Shown piece by piece: positions 50,569 through 59,736 of a stretch of 64,000 nucleotides of DNA. Each line of letters opens with the position of its first letter. Position 1 is the first letter of the stretch. The translations under genes were made by a program, and so were the position numbers. This DNA comes from Mesobacillus sp. AQ2 (lineage in GTDB: Bacteria; Bacillota; Bacilli; Bacillales; Cytobacillaceae): contig NZ_CP126080.1 in NCBI RefSeq assembly GCF_030122805.1, forward strand, positions 4,531,501-4,595,500, given 5' to 3'. Below the pieces are notes generated by a model. It was not told the DNA's origin. It did no database searches and saw only the letters and a list, made by a program, of their open reading frames with translations.

Positions 50569-50722
50569 ATAGAGTTGAAAAATTTTTTACTGCTTATTTT
50601 TCGACAAAGGTTATGATTTTATGCAAAAAAGTTTTTGGGCGGATTTTTAGCTGCTAAGTGTCGGCTGATACCCGCTTCCCACTCCGTTCGTTCGGATTAT
50701 TACTATAAAGAGAGGTTTTATT

Positions 50723-51160
50723 ATGAAAAAATTATTAGTATGGATTCTGCGCATTCTTCCTTTTGCCTATATGGCGGCGATCTGGATCATGTCCAGCCTG
50801 CCCGATACCGCGGTCATCGAACTGCCGGACCGTGGCGTTGACCGCTTTTTAAAAGAATCACTCCACCTCGTTGAGTTTGGCATCCTGTATGTGCTGCTCG
50901 TCCTGGCCGCGCTGACGACCGGGCGCTTCACCCCTGTTATGAGCTTTGCCTTTATGGGCGTGGCCATTTTGTACGGCCTGCTCGACGAAATCCATCAAAG
51001 CTTCGTCCCGGCGCGGTCCGCCACCGTGATTGATTTTATAAAAGACGTAATCGGGGTTTTAGCGGCATCACATTTCATTCATCATGCCTACTTCAGCGGC
51101 AAGTTTGTGTGGTTGGGGAAGGTTTTGCGCGGGATTGAGGAGAGAGTTCGGGGATTTTAG
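50723..51160 (+). CDS. VanZ-like family membrane protein
   Basis: A 145-residue product with four membrane helices and GAGAGG upstream of the ATG. It has the VanZ-like pattern: WIMSSLPD near residue 22 and, in the second half, LLDEIHQSFVPARSATVIDFIKDVIGV with conserved DE, HQ, R and D. VanZ-like proteins occur in many Bacillota and are linked to low-level teicoplanin resistance or envelope phenotypes, but their activity is unknown. It is one of two plus-strand genes between spoIIQ and spoIID. Confidence 0.88.
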   Translation: MKKLLVWILRILPFAYMAAIWIMSSLPDTAVIELPDRGVDRFLKESLHLVEFGILYVLLVLAALTTGRFTPVMSFAFMGVAILYGLLDEIHQSFVPARSATVIDFIKDVIGVLAASHFIHHAYFSGKFVWLGKVLRGIEERVRGF

Positions 51161-51202
51161 CTAGATTTATTATAAAGATAGGTATTAGTTACGGTTTTTA
51201 AG

Positions 51203-51236
51203 GGGCTAGCCTTGTTATTGGGGCTGGCTTTTTGTT
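51203..51236 (+). terminator. Terminator of the VanZ-like gene
   Basis: GCTAGCC (51205-51211) pairs with GGCTGGC (51222-51228, one G-T pair), then TTTTTG and more T on the plus strand. Confidence 0.85.
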
Positions 51237-51269
51237 TTTCAGCAGTGACTTTGGACAGTCATTTAGTCC

Positions 51270-51353
51270 AACCGTTAATTTATTGTCTATAACCGTTAAA
51301 TTATTGGCTGCAACCGTTAAATTATTGCTCCCAACCGTAGAATTACAATGTGG
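51270..51353. repeat. Tandem array, four units, exact 21-bp period (AACCGTTAAATTATTG core)
   Basis: Units begin at 51270, 51291, 51312 and 51333, exactly 21 bp apart. The core is AACCGTTAAATTATTG; the first and last units are less well kept. It lies between the VanZ terminator and the NERD gene (gap 51237-51458), with no gene in the gap. Confidence 0.85.
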
Positions 51354-51458
51354 TTAGCTACTTCGGACATAAAACTTTCATAATAAAAGCATTATATCCG
51401 CAGGTATTCGGAGTGAAAATAAAGAATCCATAAAAAAACTAATAGGGAAGTGAATAAT

Positions 51459-52448
51459 TTGATAGAAAAAGAACGGAAATATCCCATACGCCTTCTTATG
51501 TATGAGGCTTTAATGGAAAGAATTTTACCGAACCATCCCAAATTCCCATTAATTGAGTCAGATTACAAAGCCTGGCGCGCGGGATATAGAGGTGAACTTC
51601 AAACGGATTACCGTTTAAGCTTTTTGCCTGAAAAAGGTTTCCATATATTCAGGGATTTACGCCTTCTAGATGAAAAATGGCACTTCCAGATTGATACCCT
51701 CATCCTCACTCTTCGTTATATCCTTTTAATTGAAACAAAAGCCTATTCCGGAACCCTTTTCTTCGACAAACATTCCGAACAAATGATTCAAACTAAGCAT
51801 GGTCAAGAAAAATCATACGATAATCCCATTAACCAGGTCCGAATGCAAGCCTGGCACTTGAAAAGGTGGCTGCAGAACCACAAATTCAGTGTCCCACCCA
51901 TATACCATCTTGTTGTGATCAGCAATTCATCTACTATTATCAAGGTAAGTGACCGCTCCCTGAATAACTTGATCGTAAAAGGGGATGTATTATTAAGTCG
52001 GGTTCATGAAATTGATGATAGGACTTCAAATCCAACTTTTACTGATAAAGAAGCAAAAAAGTTATCCAGGTCACTTGTAAAGAATCATTCTCCACACCAC
52101 CCTGACATTCTGAAACAATATTCCCTCACTCCAGACGACCTTCAAAAGGGAGTTCAATGCCCAGCCTGTTTATCATATGGCATGCATCGGGAAAAATGGT
52201 TTTGGCGTTGTGCTGTGTGTGAACATAAATCCAAAACTGCTCATCGTAAAACTGTAAAAGATTTTTTCCTACTTATTAATCCAGCAATTAAGAACAAGAT
52301 GTGTAGAGAATTTTGCATTGGTATATCTTCGAAAACAGCCAGTGATCTTTTAATTTCATTGAATCTTCCCTTCACTGGCACCACTCATGGGCGCATCTAC
52401 CACATGCCACCAGACATCGAAACCTTCTTCGATTCAGCGAAAAAATAA
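51459..52448 (+). CDS. NERD domain protein with C-terminal zinc ribbon
   Basis: I start at the TTG at 51459, which has AGGGAAGTG upstream at workable spacing; the GTG at 51450 is inside that site. The roughly 329-residue product has an N-terminal nuclease-related domain, with GYRGELQTDYRL, then the DTLILT and LIETKAYSGTL motifs (Asp, Glu, Lys of a PD-(D/E)XK-like core). A C-terminal zinc ribbon shows CPAC and CAVC pairs near residues 232 and 250. NERD proteins are presumed DNA-processing factors, but no clear role is known. It stands between a 21-bp repeat array and spoIID. Confidence 0.88.
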   Translation: MIEKERKYPIRLLMYEALMERILPNHPKFPLIESDYKAWRAGYRGELQTDYRLSFLPEKGFHIFRDLRLLDEKWHFQIDTLILTLRYILLIETKAYSGTLFFDKHSEQMIQTKHGQEKSYDNPINQVRMQAWHLKRWLQNHKFSVPPIYHLVVISNSSTIIKVSDRSLNNLIVKGDVLLSRVHEIDDRTSNPTFTDKEAKKLSRSLVKNHSPHHPDILKQYSLTPDDLQKGVQCPACLSYGMHREKWFWRCAVCEHKSKTAHRKTVKDFFLLINPAIKNKMCREFCIGISSKTASDLLISLNLPFTGTTHGRIYHMPPDIETFFDSAKK

Positions 52449-52488
52449 CATCCTGAACTCGACATAGAAAAGTGCCATCCTGAACTCG
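52449..52488. repeat. Short direct repeat after the NERD gene
   Basis: CATCCTGAACTCG occurs at 52449 and again at 52476, 27 bases apart, right after the NERD stop. Only two copies; function unknown. Confidence 0.7.
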
Positions 52489-52528
52489 CGAAGAATTAAT
52501 AAGTCAAACCACCAAATCAATCCGCGCT

Positions 52529-52557
52529 AAAAAGCCAGGGCTGCTCTTCGCCCTGGC
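52529..52557 (-). terminator. Terminator of spoIID
   Basis: GCCAGGGC (52534-52541) pairs with GCCCTGGC (52550-52557) and is followed by TTTTT on the minus strand. Confidence 0.92.
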
Positions 52558-52572
52558 CTGGTCATTAATCTT

Positions 52573-53601
52573 TTATTTCCTCGCTGTCACCTTCGCCAGC
52601 ATACTATCCGCTTCACTTATCTCAACGCCTTTGTAGTAGTGCTTGACGATGTCCTGATAGTTCTTCCCCTCGGTGGCCATGCCGTTGGCTCCGTATTGGC
52701 TCATGCCGACGCCGTGGCCGAAACCTTCGGTGGTGATGATGACGTTGTTGCCTTTCAGTTCCCAGCTGAAGTCGCTTGAGCGCAGGCCGAGTTTATCACG
52801 AACTTCTTTTCCAGTCAGGACTTTGCCGCCGATATCAATTTTTGCAACACGGTTTCCAGTGGTTCTGGAGATGACTTTGCCAATCTCCGCGGAATTTGGG
52901 AGCTTTACGCCCAGCTTGGATTCCACCTCGGCCACTGTCTTCACTTCCTGGCTGCGGAACTTCGGTGATTTCAGATCCCATGGACTTTCTACGCTGCGCA
53001 GATATGGCAGTGAATTTGACCAGTATTCCTCTGAGTTCTCTGTGAACCCATTCGATGTCGAAAAGAATGTGGCGTCGATCGGCGATCCATCATAAGTTAG
53101 TACCTGACCATCGGTGGCTTTTACAGCTTCGGCGATTTTCTTCATCTTCCATTTGTAATCGGCACCCCACTGCTTTTTCAACTCTTCTTTATTTTTAAAA
53201 ACCTGGTGGATTTCGGTATCATTCAGCTGTGCACCTTCAGGGACTCCCACCTTGTTTGGGATTAGCATTTGTCTCACATAATAAGTCCTCGCTGACAGCG
53301 CCTGTGCCTTCAATGCCTCGAGCTCGAACTCGGCTGGCATTTCAGCGGCTACGACGCCAATCAAGTAGTCATCAAGTGGAAGCTTTTCGGTTTTGGATAA
53401 CGCTGTCCGGTAGACAGCCACCTCGATTGCTGAATCTGCTGTAGGCATAGCGGCAGCCTCCTTTGCTTCATTTTGCAGCTCTTCCCCAAGCTTTCCGCCT
53501 GCCTTTTCTTCCATAAAAGGGAGGACGAGCAAGGATGGGATCAAGAGTGTGACCGCGAAAAGGATTGCAGCTAGTACGATGATTGGTTTGAATTTTAACA
53601 T
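52573..53601 (-). CDS. spoIID: Stage II sporulation protein D (SpoIID)
   Basis: I start at the ATG at 53601 (MLKFKPIIVLAAILF), with GGAGG upstream; the longer frame has no site. The 342-residue length equals B. subtilis SpoIID (343). It has an N-terminal membrane anchor (about residues 6-26) and the SpoIID/LytB domain: LDDYLIGVVAAEMPAEFELEALKAQA and, in the C-terminal half, GFGHGVGMSQYGANGMA. SpoIID is a lytic transglycosylase of the engulfment machinery that cuts glycan strands denuded of stem peptides. It lies next to murA, as in B. subtilis. Confidence 0.96.
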   Translation of the reverse strand: MLKFKPIIVLAAILFAVTLLIPSLLVLPFMEEKAGGKLGEELQNEAKEAAAMPTADSAIEVAVYRTALSKTEKLPLDDYLIGVVAAEMPAEFELEALKAQALSARTYYVRQMLIPNKVGVPEGAQLNDTEIHQVFKNKEELKKQWGADYKWKMKKIAEAVKATDGQVLTYDGSPIDATFFSTSNGFTENSEEYWSNSLPYLRSVESPWDLKSPKFRSQEVKTVAEVESKLGVKLPNSAEIGKVISRTTGNRVAKIDIGGKVLTGKEVRDKLGLRSSDFSWELKGNNVIITTEGFGHGVGMSQYGANGMATEGKNYQDIVKHYYKGVEISEADSMLAKVTARK

Positions 53602-53650
53602 AAAAAAGCCTCCATTATGAAATTTCACGGCCGTTAACCGTCTCATTCCA

Positions 53651-53679
53651 TTCATATGGAGGCGGACAAGCTTTTATGA
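53651..53679 (-). promoter_or_regulatory. Candidate sigma-E promoter of spoIID
   Basis: On the minus strand TCATA (53679-53675) is followed after 16 bases by CATATGAA (53658-53651), close to the sigma-E -10 CATANNNT. It is upstream of spoIID, which is sigma-E controlled in B. subtilis. Confidence 0.5.
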
Positions 53680-53819
53680 CAGAAATTGAAAAAGCTCGCC
53701 ATTTGTATATTTTCTTTCATGATGCTCATAATAAGTCGGTCGAAATTGGACAGTTATTTTTAGAAAGGCTGTTTTTGTCATAAAGATTGTTGTTATAATC
53801 CTTAAGCCGATTTTTGCAA

Positions 53820-53897
53820 GCCCTTTTCTCATAATAAGAAACTTAGGGAATTCAAACCTATTTGGTAGTCAATAGCAATAAAGTTAGAGAAAAGGGC
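53820..53897. repeat. 11-bp inverted repeat with 56-base spacer
   Basis: GCCCTTTTCTC (53820-53830) and GAGAAAAGGGC (53887-53897) are perfect reverse complements in the gap between murA and spoIID. It may be a terminator, a MITE-like remnant or a structured RNA; the spacer shows no further pairing by eye. Confidence 0.55.
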
Positions 53898-53923
53898 CTT
53901 TAAAAAAATCCAATCCTAAAATC

Positions 53924-53967
53924 AAAAAACCGCAGAACTATACGTTAAAGCACAATTCTCCGGTTTT
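53924..53967 (-). terminator. Terminator of murA
   Basis: AAAACCG (53926-53932) with CGGTTTT (53961-53967), plus inner AGAA/TTCT, follows the murA stop and runs into T on the minus strand. Confidence 0.75.
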
Positions 53968-53980
53968 ATGAGCAGTTTAT

Positions 53981-55288
53981 TTATGCGTTCATGTCTGAGA
54001 CTAATTTTTCAGTTACTGGCTGTTCTTCTACTTCGCTTACGCGTTCGATATCTGCGCCAAGTGCGGCAAGCTTAAGATGGAAGTCAACATAGCCGCGGTC
54101 CAGGTGATACAGTTCTGTAACGCGTGTAACTCCATCTGCTACAAGGCCAGTCAGGATCAGTGATGCTGCGGCACGCAGGTCAGTTGCTGCCACTTCTGCT
54201 CCTTGAAGGTCAGATGGCCCATTCATGATGACAGAGCGGCCATCAATTTTGATGTTTGCGTTCATGCGGCGGAATTCTTCCACGTGCATGAAGCGGTTTT
54301 CGAAAACAGTTTCGGTGATCATGCTTGTTCCCTGTGCGCGCAATAGCAAGGCCATCATCTGGGACTGCATATCCGTCGGGAATCCAGGGTGCGGCATCGT
54401 TTTGATGTCGACTGCTTTCAGTTTTTCAGGCCCGATGACACGAAGACCATCTTCTTCCTCGGTGATAGTAACGCCCATTTCTTCCATCTTTGCTACTAAT
54501 GAAGAAAGATGCTCAGGAACTGCGCCCCTTACAAGCACGTTTCCGCCAGTAATGGCAGACGCAACCATGAATGTTCCTGCTTCGATTCGGTCAGGAATGA
54601 TGTTGTGGTCAGCACCAAACAGTACTTCAACACCTTCGATCTTGATCGTGCCAGTGCCTGCGCCTTTTACCTTTGCTCCCATTTTGTTCAGGAAGTTTGC
54701 AAGGTCGACGATTTCTGGTTCTTTTGCGACGTTTTCAATGATTGTTGTACCTTTTGCAAGGACAGCAGCCATCATAATATTTTCCGTAGCGCCAACGCTA
54801 GGGAAATCAAGGTATATTTTAGCTCCGTGCAGACCATTGACTGCTTCGGCTTCGATAAAACCGTTGCCTACCTTGACTGTAGCACCCATTGCTTCAAAGC
54901 CTTTAAGGTGCTGGTCGATAGGACGGGAACCGATTGCACAGCCGCCTGGTAATGCTACGCGAGCACGGCCATTCCTGGCAAGCAGGGATCCCATAACCAA
55001 TACAGAAGCACGCATTTTTCGAACATACTCAAAAGGTGCTTCAATTTTTAACTCTCTGGATGCATCTACTGTAATCGTGTTATTTTCAAACTCCACTACG
55101 GCGTTTAAAGAACGTAATACTTCGTTGATGGTATATACATCGGAGAGAGTTGGCACATCACGAATTACGCTTTTTCCGTCACTTGCTAATAATGTTGCAG
55201 CGATAACAGGCAAGACGGCATTCTTAGCTCCTTCAACCTTTACAGAACCGCTTAGCCTTTGTCCGCCGCGGACGATGATTTTTTCCAA
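53981..55288 (-). CDS. murA: UDP-N-acetylglucosamine 1-carboxyvinyltransferase MurA
   Basis: MurA moves enolpyruvate from PEP to UDP-GlcNAc, the first committed step of peptidoglycan synthesis. The 435-residue product has Lys22 and Asn23 (EGAKNAVLP), the fosfomycin-target Cys117 in [10 protein letters not shown] and the usual two-domain inside-out barrel length. The start is TTG at 55288 with GGAGGGG upstream. It follows ywmB and precedes spoIID, as in B. subtilis, which points to MurAA rather than MurAB. A 33-base gap separates it from ywmB, so the two likely share a transcript. Confidence 0.97.
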   Translation of the reverse strand: MEKIIVRGGQRLSGSVKVEGAKNAVLPVIAATLLASDGKSVIRDVPTLSDVYTINEVLRSLNAVVEFENNTITVDASRELKIEAPFEYVRKMRASVLVMGSLLARNGRARVALPGGCAIGSRPIDQHLKGFEAMGATVKVGNGFIEAEAVNGLHGAKIYLDFPSVGATENIMMAAVLAKGTTIIENVAKEPEIVDLANFLNKMGAKVKGAGTGTIKIEGVEVLFGADHNIIPDRIEAGTFMVASAITGGNVLVRGAVPEHLSSLVAKMEEMGVTITEEEDGLRVIGPEKLKAVDIKTMPHPGFPTDMQSQMMALLLRAQGTSMITETVFENRFMHVEEFRRMNANIKIDGRSVIMNGPSDLQGAEVAATDLRAAASLILTGLVADGVTRVTELYHLDRGYVDFHLKLAALGADIERVSEVEEQPVTEKLVSDMNA

Positions 55289-55320
55289 GTGTATTCCCCT
55301 CCGCGTCCAATTTCTCTATA

Positions 55321-56040
55321 TTAATATTCAATCGTAATGATGGGTGTGCCAACTACGACGGTAGTCTTTGCGCCCAATCGTTCAGTTTTCCGTAATCCAA
55401 GCTGCATATTCATGTCATGTTCATTGCTCAGTGTTTTGTCGAACAAAGGCGAAACGGCGGAAGAGGAAATGAATGATTCTTCTGCCAGCCCTTCAACTTC
55501 ACGAGCGTTGAAAGCCTTAAGCAATTTACTTTTATAAACAGGTAAAGCCGACTCTATCTTATCATTGATTTCGCCTATTACACAAGAGAAAGTTGTTGCG
55601 TTTCCTCGAAAAATGTCAAATATTCTGCCTGGTAAATTTTCGTTTAAAAAGGTTTCTGTATTTTTATTCCAGTACTGACCTCTGACCTCATACATCACAT
55701 ACGTATGTAAAGGTCCCTTTGTGTCGGTAGAAACAATTTTAATTTTTTCCTGAATCCCAGATGAGTTCGTGACAGCTGTCAGTTCTCCATCGTGTCCTGA
55801 CCATGTCCACTCAGAAAGCTGGACCTTCAAATCCTTCACCAATGCTTCGACATTTTGTTGTTCCAATGTTTCCCTTGCATATAAAGACCAACCAGTGATT
55901 AAAATATCTTCGTCCTGCAAAACCGAGGCCAGAGTTTTTATTTCATGATCAGCGTCAGCTACAGTCGTCTTATTCCCAGCTTGGAACACAATAAAACCAA
56001 TAATGCCAAAAATTGATAAAATAAATGGAATCTTCTTCAT
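55321..56040 (-). CDS. ywmB: YwmB family protein
   Basis: A 239-residue product with an N-terminal membrane segment or signal (about residues 4-20, IPFILSIFGIIGFIVFQAG) and a long alpha/beta body without Cys-lipobox. Length, composition and position between ywzB and murA match the YwmB family (TATA-box-binding-like fold in the databases), whose role is unknown. It is exported or anchored outside the membrane by its N-terminus. It lies 33 bases before murA on the same strand. Confidence 0.85.
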   Translation of the reverse strand: MKKIPFILSIFGIIGFIVFQAGNKTTVADADHEIKTLASVLQDEDILITGWSLYARETLEQQNVEALVKDLKVQLSEWTWSGHDGELTAVTNSSGIQEKIKIVSTDTKGPLHTYVMYEVRGQYWNKNTETFLNENLPGRIFDIFRGNATTFSCVIGEINDKIESALPVYKSKLLKAFNAREVEGLAEESFISSSAVSPLFDKTLSNEHDMNMQLGLRKTERLGAKTTVVVGTPIITIEY

Positions 56041-56165
56041 ATCTGCTTCACTCTCCCCTTATTACCATTCTTACCAGGAGAGCGAATCACATACTTGGGA
56101 ATTCTCGTCACTTTTTGACATCATTCTATGTACCAACTTGCCCGGGTGTTCATAGATTGTGAAAA

Positions 56166-56181
56166 AACAAACATGTTTGTT
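56166..56181. promoter_or_regulatory. 16-bp perfect palindrome upstream of ywmB
   Basis: AACAAACATGTTTGTT is its own reverse complement, in the 239-base gap between ywzB and ywmB. A second half site (AACAAACA) follows at about 56188. Possible operator; no regulator is named by this alone. Confidence 0.5.
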
Positions 56182-56279
56182 CAAAAAAACAAACACAAAG
56201 AGAATAATACTTGATATTGTTCGTTTTGAAAACATGTATGAAGACCTAATTTTTTACCAATTTGGGTATGACTTAACAG

Positions 56280-56516
56280 CTACTGAAAAATCATAGGAAG
56301 CTGCTGCGACCATTGGAGGTAATCAAGGAAGAAATTACTGACTGTAGATCCGAGTGCAATGGAAAGCAGGATATATAGTACGCGGGCTTGAAGAACATGA
56401 TTCGCTCGCAGCAGTTTGTCAAACTGCAGTGCCTGAAGAGCCCACCATGAAAGAGCAATAAAAACTAGATGTGTCAGAATGCTGGTCAGCGCAAAGCCGC
56501 CAAAACCTGTTAGCAT
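56280..56516 (-). CDS. ywzB: DUF1146 membrane protein YwzB
   Basis: I start at the ATG at 56516 (MLTGFGGFALTS), with GGGAGGAG upstream; the earlier ATG has none. The 78-residue product has two membrane helices and the DUF1146 pattern: a first helix with SWWALQALQFDKLLR after it and a second ending in FLLDYL-like residues (NFFLDYLQWSQQL). The family is found between atp or nuo genes and murA in Bacillaceae, as here. No function is known. Confidence 0.9.
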   Translation of the reverse strand: MLTGFGGFALTSILTHLVFIALSWWALQALQFDKLLRANHVLQARVLYILLSIALGSTVSNFFLDYLQWSQQLPMIFQ

Positions 56517-56688
56517 ATACTCTCCTCCCTTCACATGCTATTTTACCATAAAGGCGATACTTTCCCTTATTTATAGACGTATTACTTATGAAAAAGTTTC
56601 AAATAAAAAACCGGCCCGCAAAAATCGCAGGCCAGCTGAATTTACCCCTTTGTTTCCATGAATGGATTTTCCCCAAAATTCATTCTGG

Positions 56689-58209
56689 TTATTTCATAAA
56701 GTCAACGAACTGGTTGAAGTTATTTTGCATGAAGTCGATGGCCAGGTTTGGCATGACTCCGAACAGGATTGTACCGATTACTGCTACCAGGATGACCACG
56801 ATTGTTCCTGCTGGCAGCTTGATCTTTTCATCGTTAGCTGCCGGGCGGAAGAACATTTGTGTCATGACTCCGAAGTAGTAGAAATAGGATACGACTGTAG
56901 TCGCAATCATGATCGAAACGAGCACGTAATGTGCCTCGTCGACCATCAAGGCTCCCATGAAGATGTTCAGCTTTCCGATGAAGCCTGCTGTACCAGGGAT
57001 TCCTGCGAGTGACAGGATGAAGATTCCCATTCCGACTGCTAGTAATGGCGAGCGACGGTAAAGTCCGGCAAAATGGCTGATATCCTCTGAACGGGTTTTT
57101 GCTGTGATGACCTGGATTACGGCGAACGCACCTAGGTTCATCAAAACGTATGCCAGCAGGTAGAACCAGATGGCATCGAAGGTCACGAACGACATCGCTG
57201 TCAGCGCGACAAGGATGTAACCGGCATGGGCGATGCTTGAGTACGCGAACATGCGCTTGATGTTGCGCTGCCTTAAGGCGACGACGTTACCAATGATCAT
57301 CGTTGCTCCCGCAAGGAATGCAATGTAATCCTGCATCGCGAACAGCAGCGGAATTGGCTGGCCGTCCTCCTGTGCAACCGGTACATACCCGAAGATGGAT
57401 AGCAGGATGCGCAGGATGATGACAAATCCAGCTGTTTTGGAGACGACACTCAGGAATGCCGTCACTGGAGTCGGCGCTCCTTCGTAAACATCAGGTGCCC
57501 ACATATGGAATGGTGCAGATGCCAGCTTGAAGGATAGGCCAACGAAAATCATGAAGAATGCCAGTCCAAGAATGTAAATATGCTGAGGGTCACTCAAGCC
57601 ATTGAAAACCTGGGCGATCCCTTTTAAATTCGTTGTGCCGGCAATTCCGAACACATAGCTCATACCGAACAAAGTGATGGCAGATGAAATGCCGCCATTC
57701 AGGACGTATTTCATTGCTGATTCATTCGATTTCAGGTTGCGTTTACGCATTCCTGCAAGGATGTAAGACGGAATCGACAGCAATTCAAGGCCGACGAACA
57801 AAGTGATCAAGTCGCCGCTTGATGCCATGAACATGGTTCCAAGCAAGGCAGTAAGGAACAGGTAATAGAATTCACCTTTGTAGTCCTCAAGCCCCTCATT
57901 CGCTCTGAAGTCAATCGCCAATAGCATGACAAGCGCCGCTCCAAGAAGAAGGATCAACTTGAAGGCGATCGCGAATGAATCAAGCCTGAATGTATCATGT
58001 AAAATTGATGTTGTATCGGTACCAATCAAAGTTACCAGTGAAACCAGCGCCATTACCACCCCGGCAAAACCAACCAATCCAAGGATCTTGCGGTCAACAT
58101 GCTTTGGCATGAACAAATCAGCGACTGATAAAAGTGCAATAAAACCGAGGATGATGAATTCCGGAGCCATCGTCCCCCAATCAAATGATAGAAGTGTATC
58201 TAGATCCAT
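56689..58209 (-). CDS. nuoN: NADH-quinone oxidoreductase subunit N
   Basis: A 506-residue antiporter-like proton-pumping subunit of complex I with about 14 membrane helices. It has LFVGLELLSIPSYILAGMRK (with Glu of the pump channel) and KLASAPFHMWAPDVYEGAPTPVTAF, a hallmark of NuoN. It is last in the operon, 6 bases after nuoM. MKYVLNGGISSAITLFG follows the usual NuoN pattern. No lesions. Confidence 0.97.
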   Translation of the reverse strand: MDLDTLLSFDWGTMAPEFIILGFIALLSVADLFMPKHVDRKILGLVGFAGVVMALVSLVTLIGTDTTSILHDTFRLDSFAIAFKLILLLGAALVMLLAIDFRANEGLEDYKGEFYYLFLTALLGTMFMASSGDLITLFVGLELLSIPSYILAGMRKRNLKSNESAMKYVLNGGISSAITLFGMSYVFGIAGTTNLKGIAQVFNGLSDPQHIYILGLAFFMIFVGLSFKLASAPFHMWAPDVYEGAPTPVTAFLSVVSKTAGFVIILRILLSIFGYVPVAQEDGQPIPLLFAMQDYIAFLAGATMIIGNVVALRQRNIKRMFAYSSIAHAGYILVALTAMSFVTFDAIWFYLLAYVLMNLGAFAVIQVITAKTRSEDISHFAGLYRRSPLLAVGMGIFILSLAGIPGTAGFIGKLNIFMGALMVDEAHYVLVSIMIATTVVSYFYYFGVMTQMFFRPAANDEKIKLPAGTIVVILVAVIGTILFGVMPNLAIDFMQNNFNQFVDFMK

Positions 58210-58215
58210 CCTTCA

Positions 58216-59736
58216 TCACCCCCCTATTCCCATCAAGATAGTCTCTAATGTTGCCTGAAGCGGTTCACTAAGAACGGCCGGATATACACCGATCAGGACG
58301 ATCAAGCCGACAAGGACAAGCACCGGTGCCCATTCGAATGAACGGATGTCACTTACGCCGACAAATTCACGTTCTGCTTTGCCATACGTGATGGCCAGCA
58401 CGGCACGCAGCAGGTAAACCGCAGTCATGATGATGCCCAGTGTACCGACTGCAGCCAGAACTGGCATCTCTTCGAACAAACCGAGGAATGCCATGAATTC
58501 GCTGACGAAGCCTGACATGCCAGGCAGTCCAAGTGAAGCCATCGCGCCTGCGAGCAGGAAGCCTGCGGCAAGCGGCATTCCGTTTGCCATGCCGCCAAGA
58601 TTGGCAAGTGTGGTTGTGTGTGTGCGTTCATAAAGTACACCGACAAGGAAGAACAATAATGCTGAAATCAGGCCATGTGATACAACCTGGAAAATAGCAC
58701 CTTGTATTCCCGCCTCATTTAATGCTCCAAGTCCGATTAAAACGATTCCCATATGGGAAATAGAAGAGTAAGCAAGGACCATTTTGAAATCTGTCTGGAT
58801 AAAAGCAAGGAACGCTCCGTAAAGCAGGTTGATGACACCCAGTACTGCAAGCAGCCCGGCTAATTCAGCGAACTGTTCAGGGAAAATCCCCATCCCGAAG
58901 CGGATCAAACCGAATGCCCCGATCTTCAGCAGGATCCCTGAGTGGATCATGACGATCGATGGCGGTGCTTCAACGTGGACGCGCAGCATCCAGCTGTGCA
59001 GCGGGAAGATTGGCAGCTTGACACCGAAAGCGACAAGCAAGGCAATCAATAATCCCATCTTCAAGGAATCAGACACAGGCGCGAACAGCGGCGCATTATC
59101 TGTGTTCATCATGACTTTTAGCATTTCGATATTTGAGGTGCCGGTTCTTGAGAACAACACCATGATGACAATCAGCAGGATCGCTGAGCCAAGGCCGTTA
59201 TAAATCAAGAAGCTGTAGGCAGCCTTTTCTTTTTCGTAATAGCCCCATTTCCCAATCAGGAAGAACATCGGGATCAAGGTGATTTCAAAGAACAGGAAGA
59301 ACAGGATCAGGTTTTGCGATGTAAATACTCCGAGCATCCCGATTTCGAGAAGCAGGAACAGCATGTAATAGCCTTTCCACTCTTTTTTGATATGGAAGGA
59401 TGCGATTGCCGCAAGTGTTGCGATTACCGCTGTCAGTACCACCATGATCAAACCGAACCCATCGATGCCAAGTTCGTAGTTGACAGAGAACATGCCCTGC
59501 TGCTCGGCACCCTGCCCGCCGAATTGGATCCAGCGGAATTTTTCAGAAAAGCCAGCGAGATCGCTGCCTCCGCGATACGAAAAGTACGCGATCAGCGCAA
59601 GGATCAAAGATGGCAGTGTTGCCAATACGCCAAGCATTTTAATGCCTGACTCGTTCGCTTTTGGCATGAAGACCAAAAGCAGGATTCCTAGTAAAGGGGA
59701 GAATACCAGCAAGGTAAGAAAATAGTTGAAATCCAT
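58216..59736 (-). CDS. nuoM: NADH-quinone oxidoreductase subunit M
   Basis: A 506-residue antiporter-like subunit with about 14 helices. Signatures are FFLFFEITLIPMFFLIGKWG (Glu of the pump) and FGVKLPIFPLHSWMLRVHVEAPPSIVMIHSGILLKIGAFGL (shortened here as KLPIFPLHSWMLRVHVEAP). It shares one base with nuoL and lies 6 bases before nuoN. It is part of the proton-pumping arm. Confidence 0.97.
   Translation of the reverse strand: MDFNYFLTLLVFSPLLGILLLVFMPKANESGIKMLGVLATLPSLILALIAYFSYRGGSDLAGFSEKFRWIQFGGQGAEQQGMFSVNYELGIDGFGLIMVVLTAVIATLAAIASFHIKKEWKGYYMLFLLLEIGMLGVFTSQNLILFFLFFEITLIPMFFLIGKWGYYEKEKAAYSFLIYNGLGSAILLIVIMVLFSRTGTSNIEMLKVMMNTDNAPLFAPVSDSLKMGLLIALLVAFGVKLPIFPLHSWMLRVHVEAPPSIVMIHSGILLKIGAFGLIRFGMGIFPEQFAELAGLLAVLGVINLLYGAFLAFIQTDFKMVLAYSSISHMGIVLIGLGALNEAGIQGAIFQVVSHGLISALLFFLVGVLYERTHTTTLANLGGMANGMPLAAGFLLAGAMASLGLPGMSGFVSEFMAFLGLFEEMPVLAAVGTLGIIMTAVYLLRAVLAITYGKAEREFVGVSDIRSFEWAPVLVLVGLIVLIGVYPAVLSEPLQATLETILMGIGG

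Noticed and set aside
54225..55337. 370-residue plus-strand frame over murA
   Set aside because: murA is unmistakable on the minus strand; the antisense frame has no homology or ribosome site.
56166..56181. LexA (SOS) box
   Set aside because: The palindrome does not fit CGAACRNRYGTTCG.
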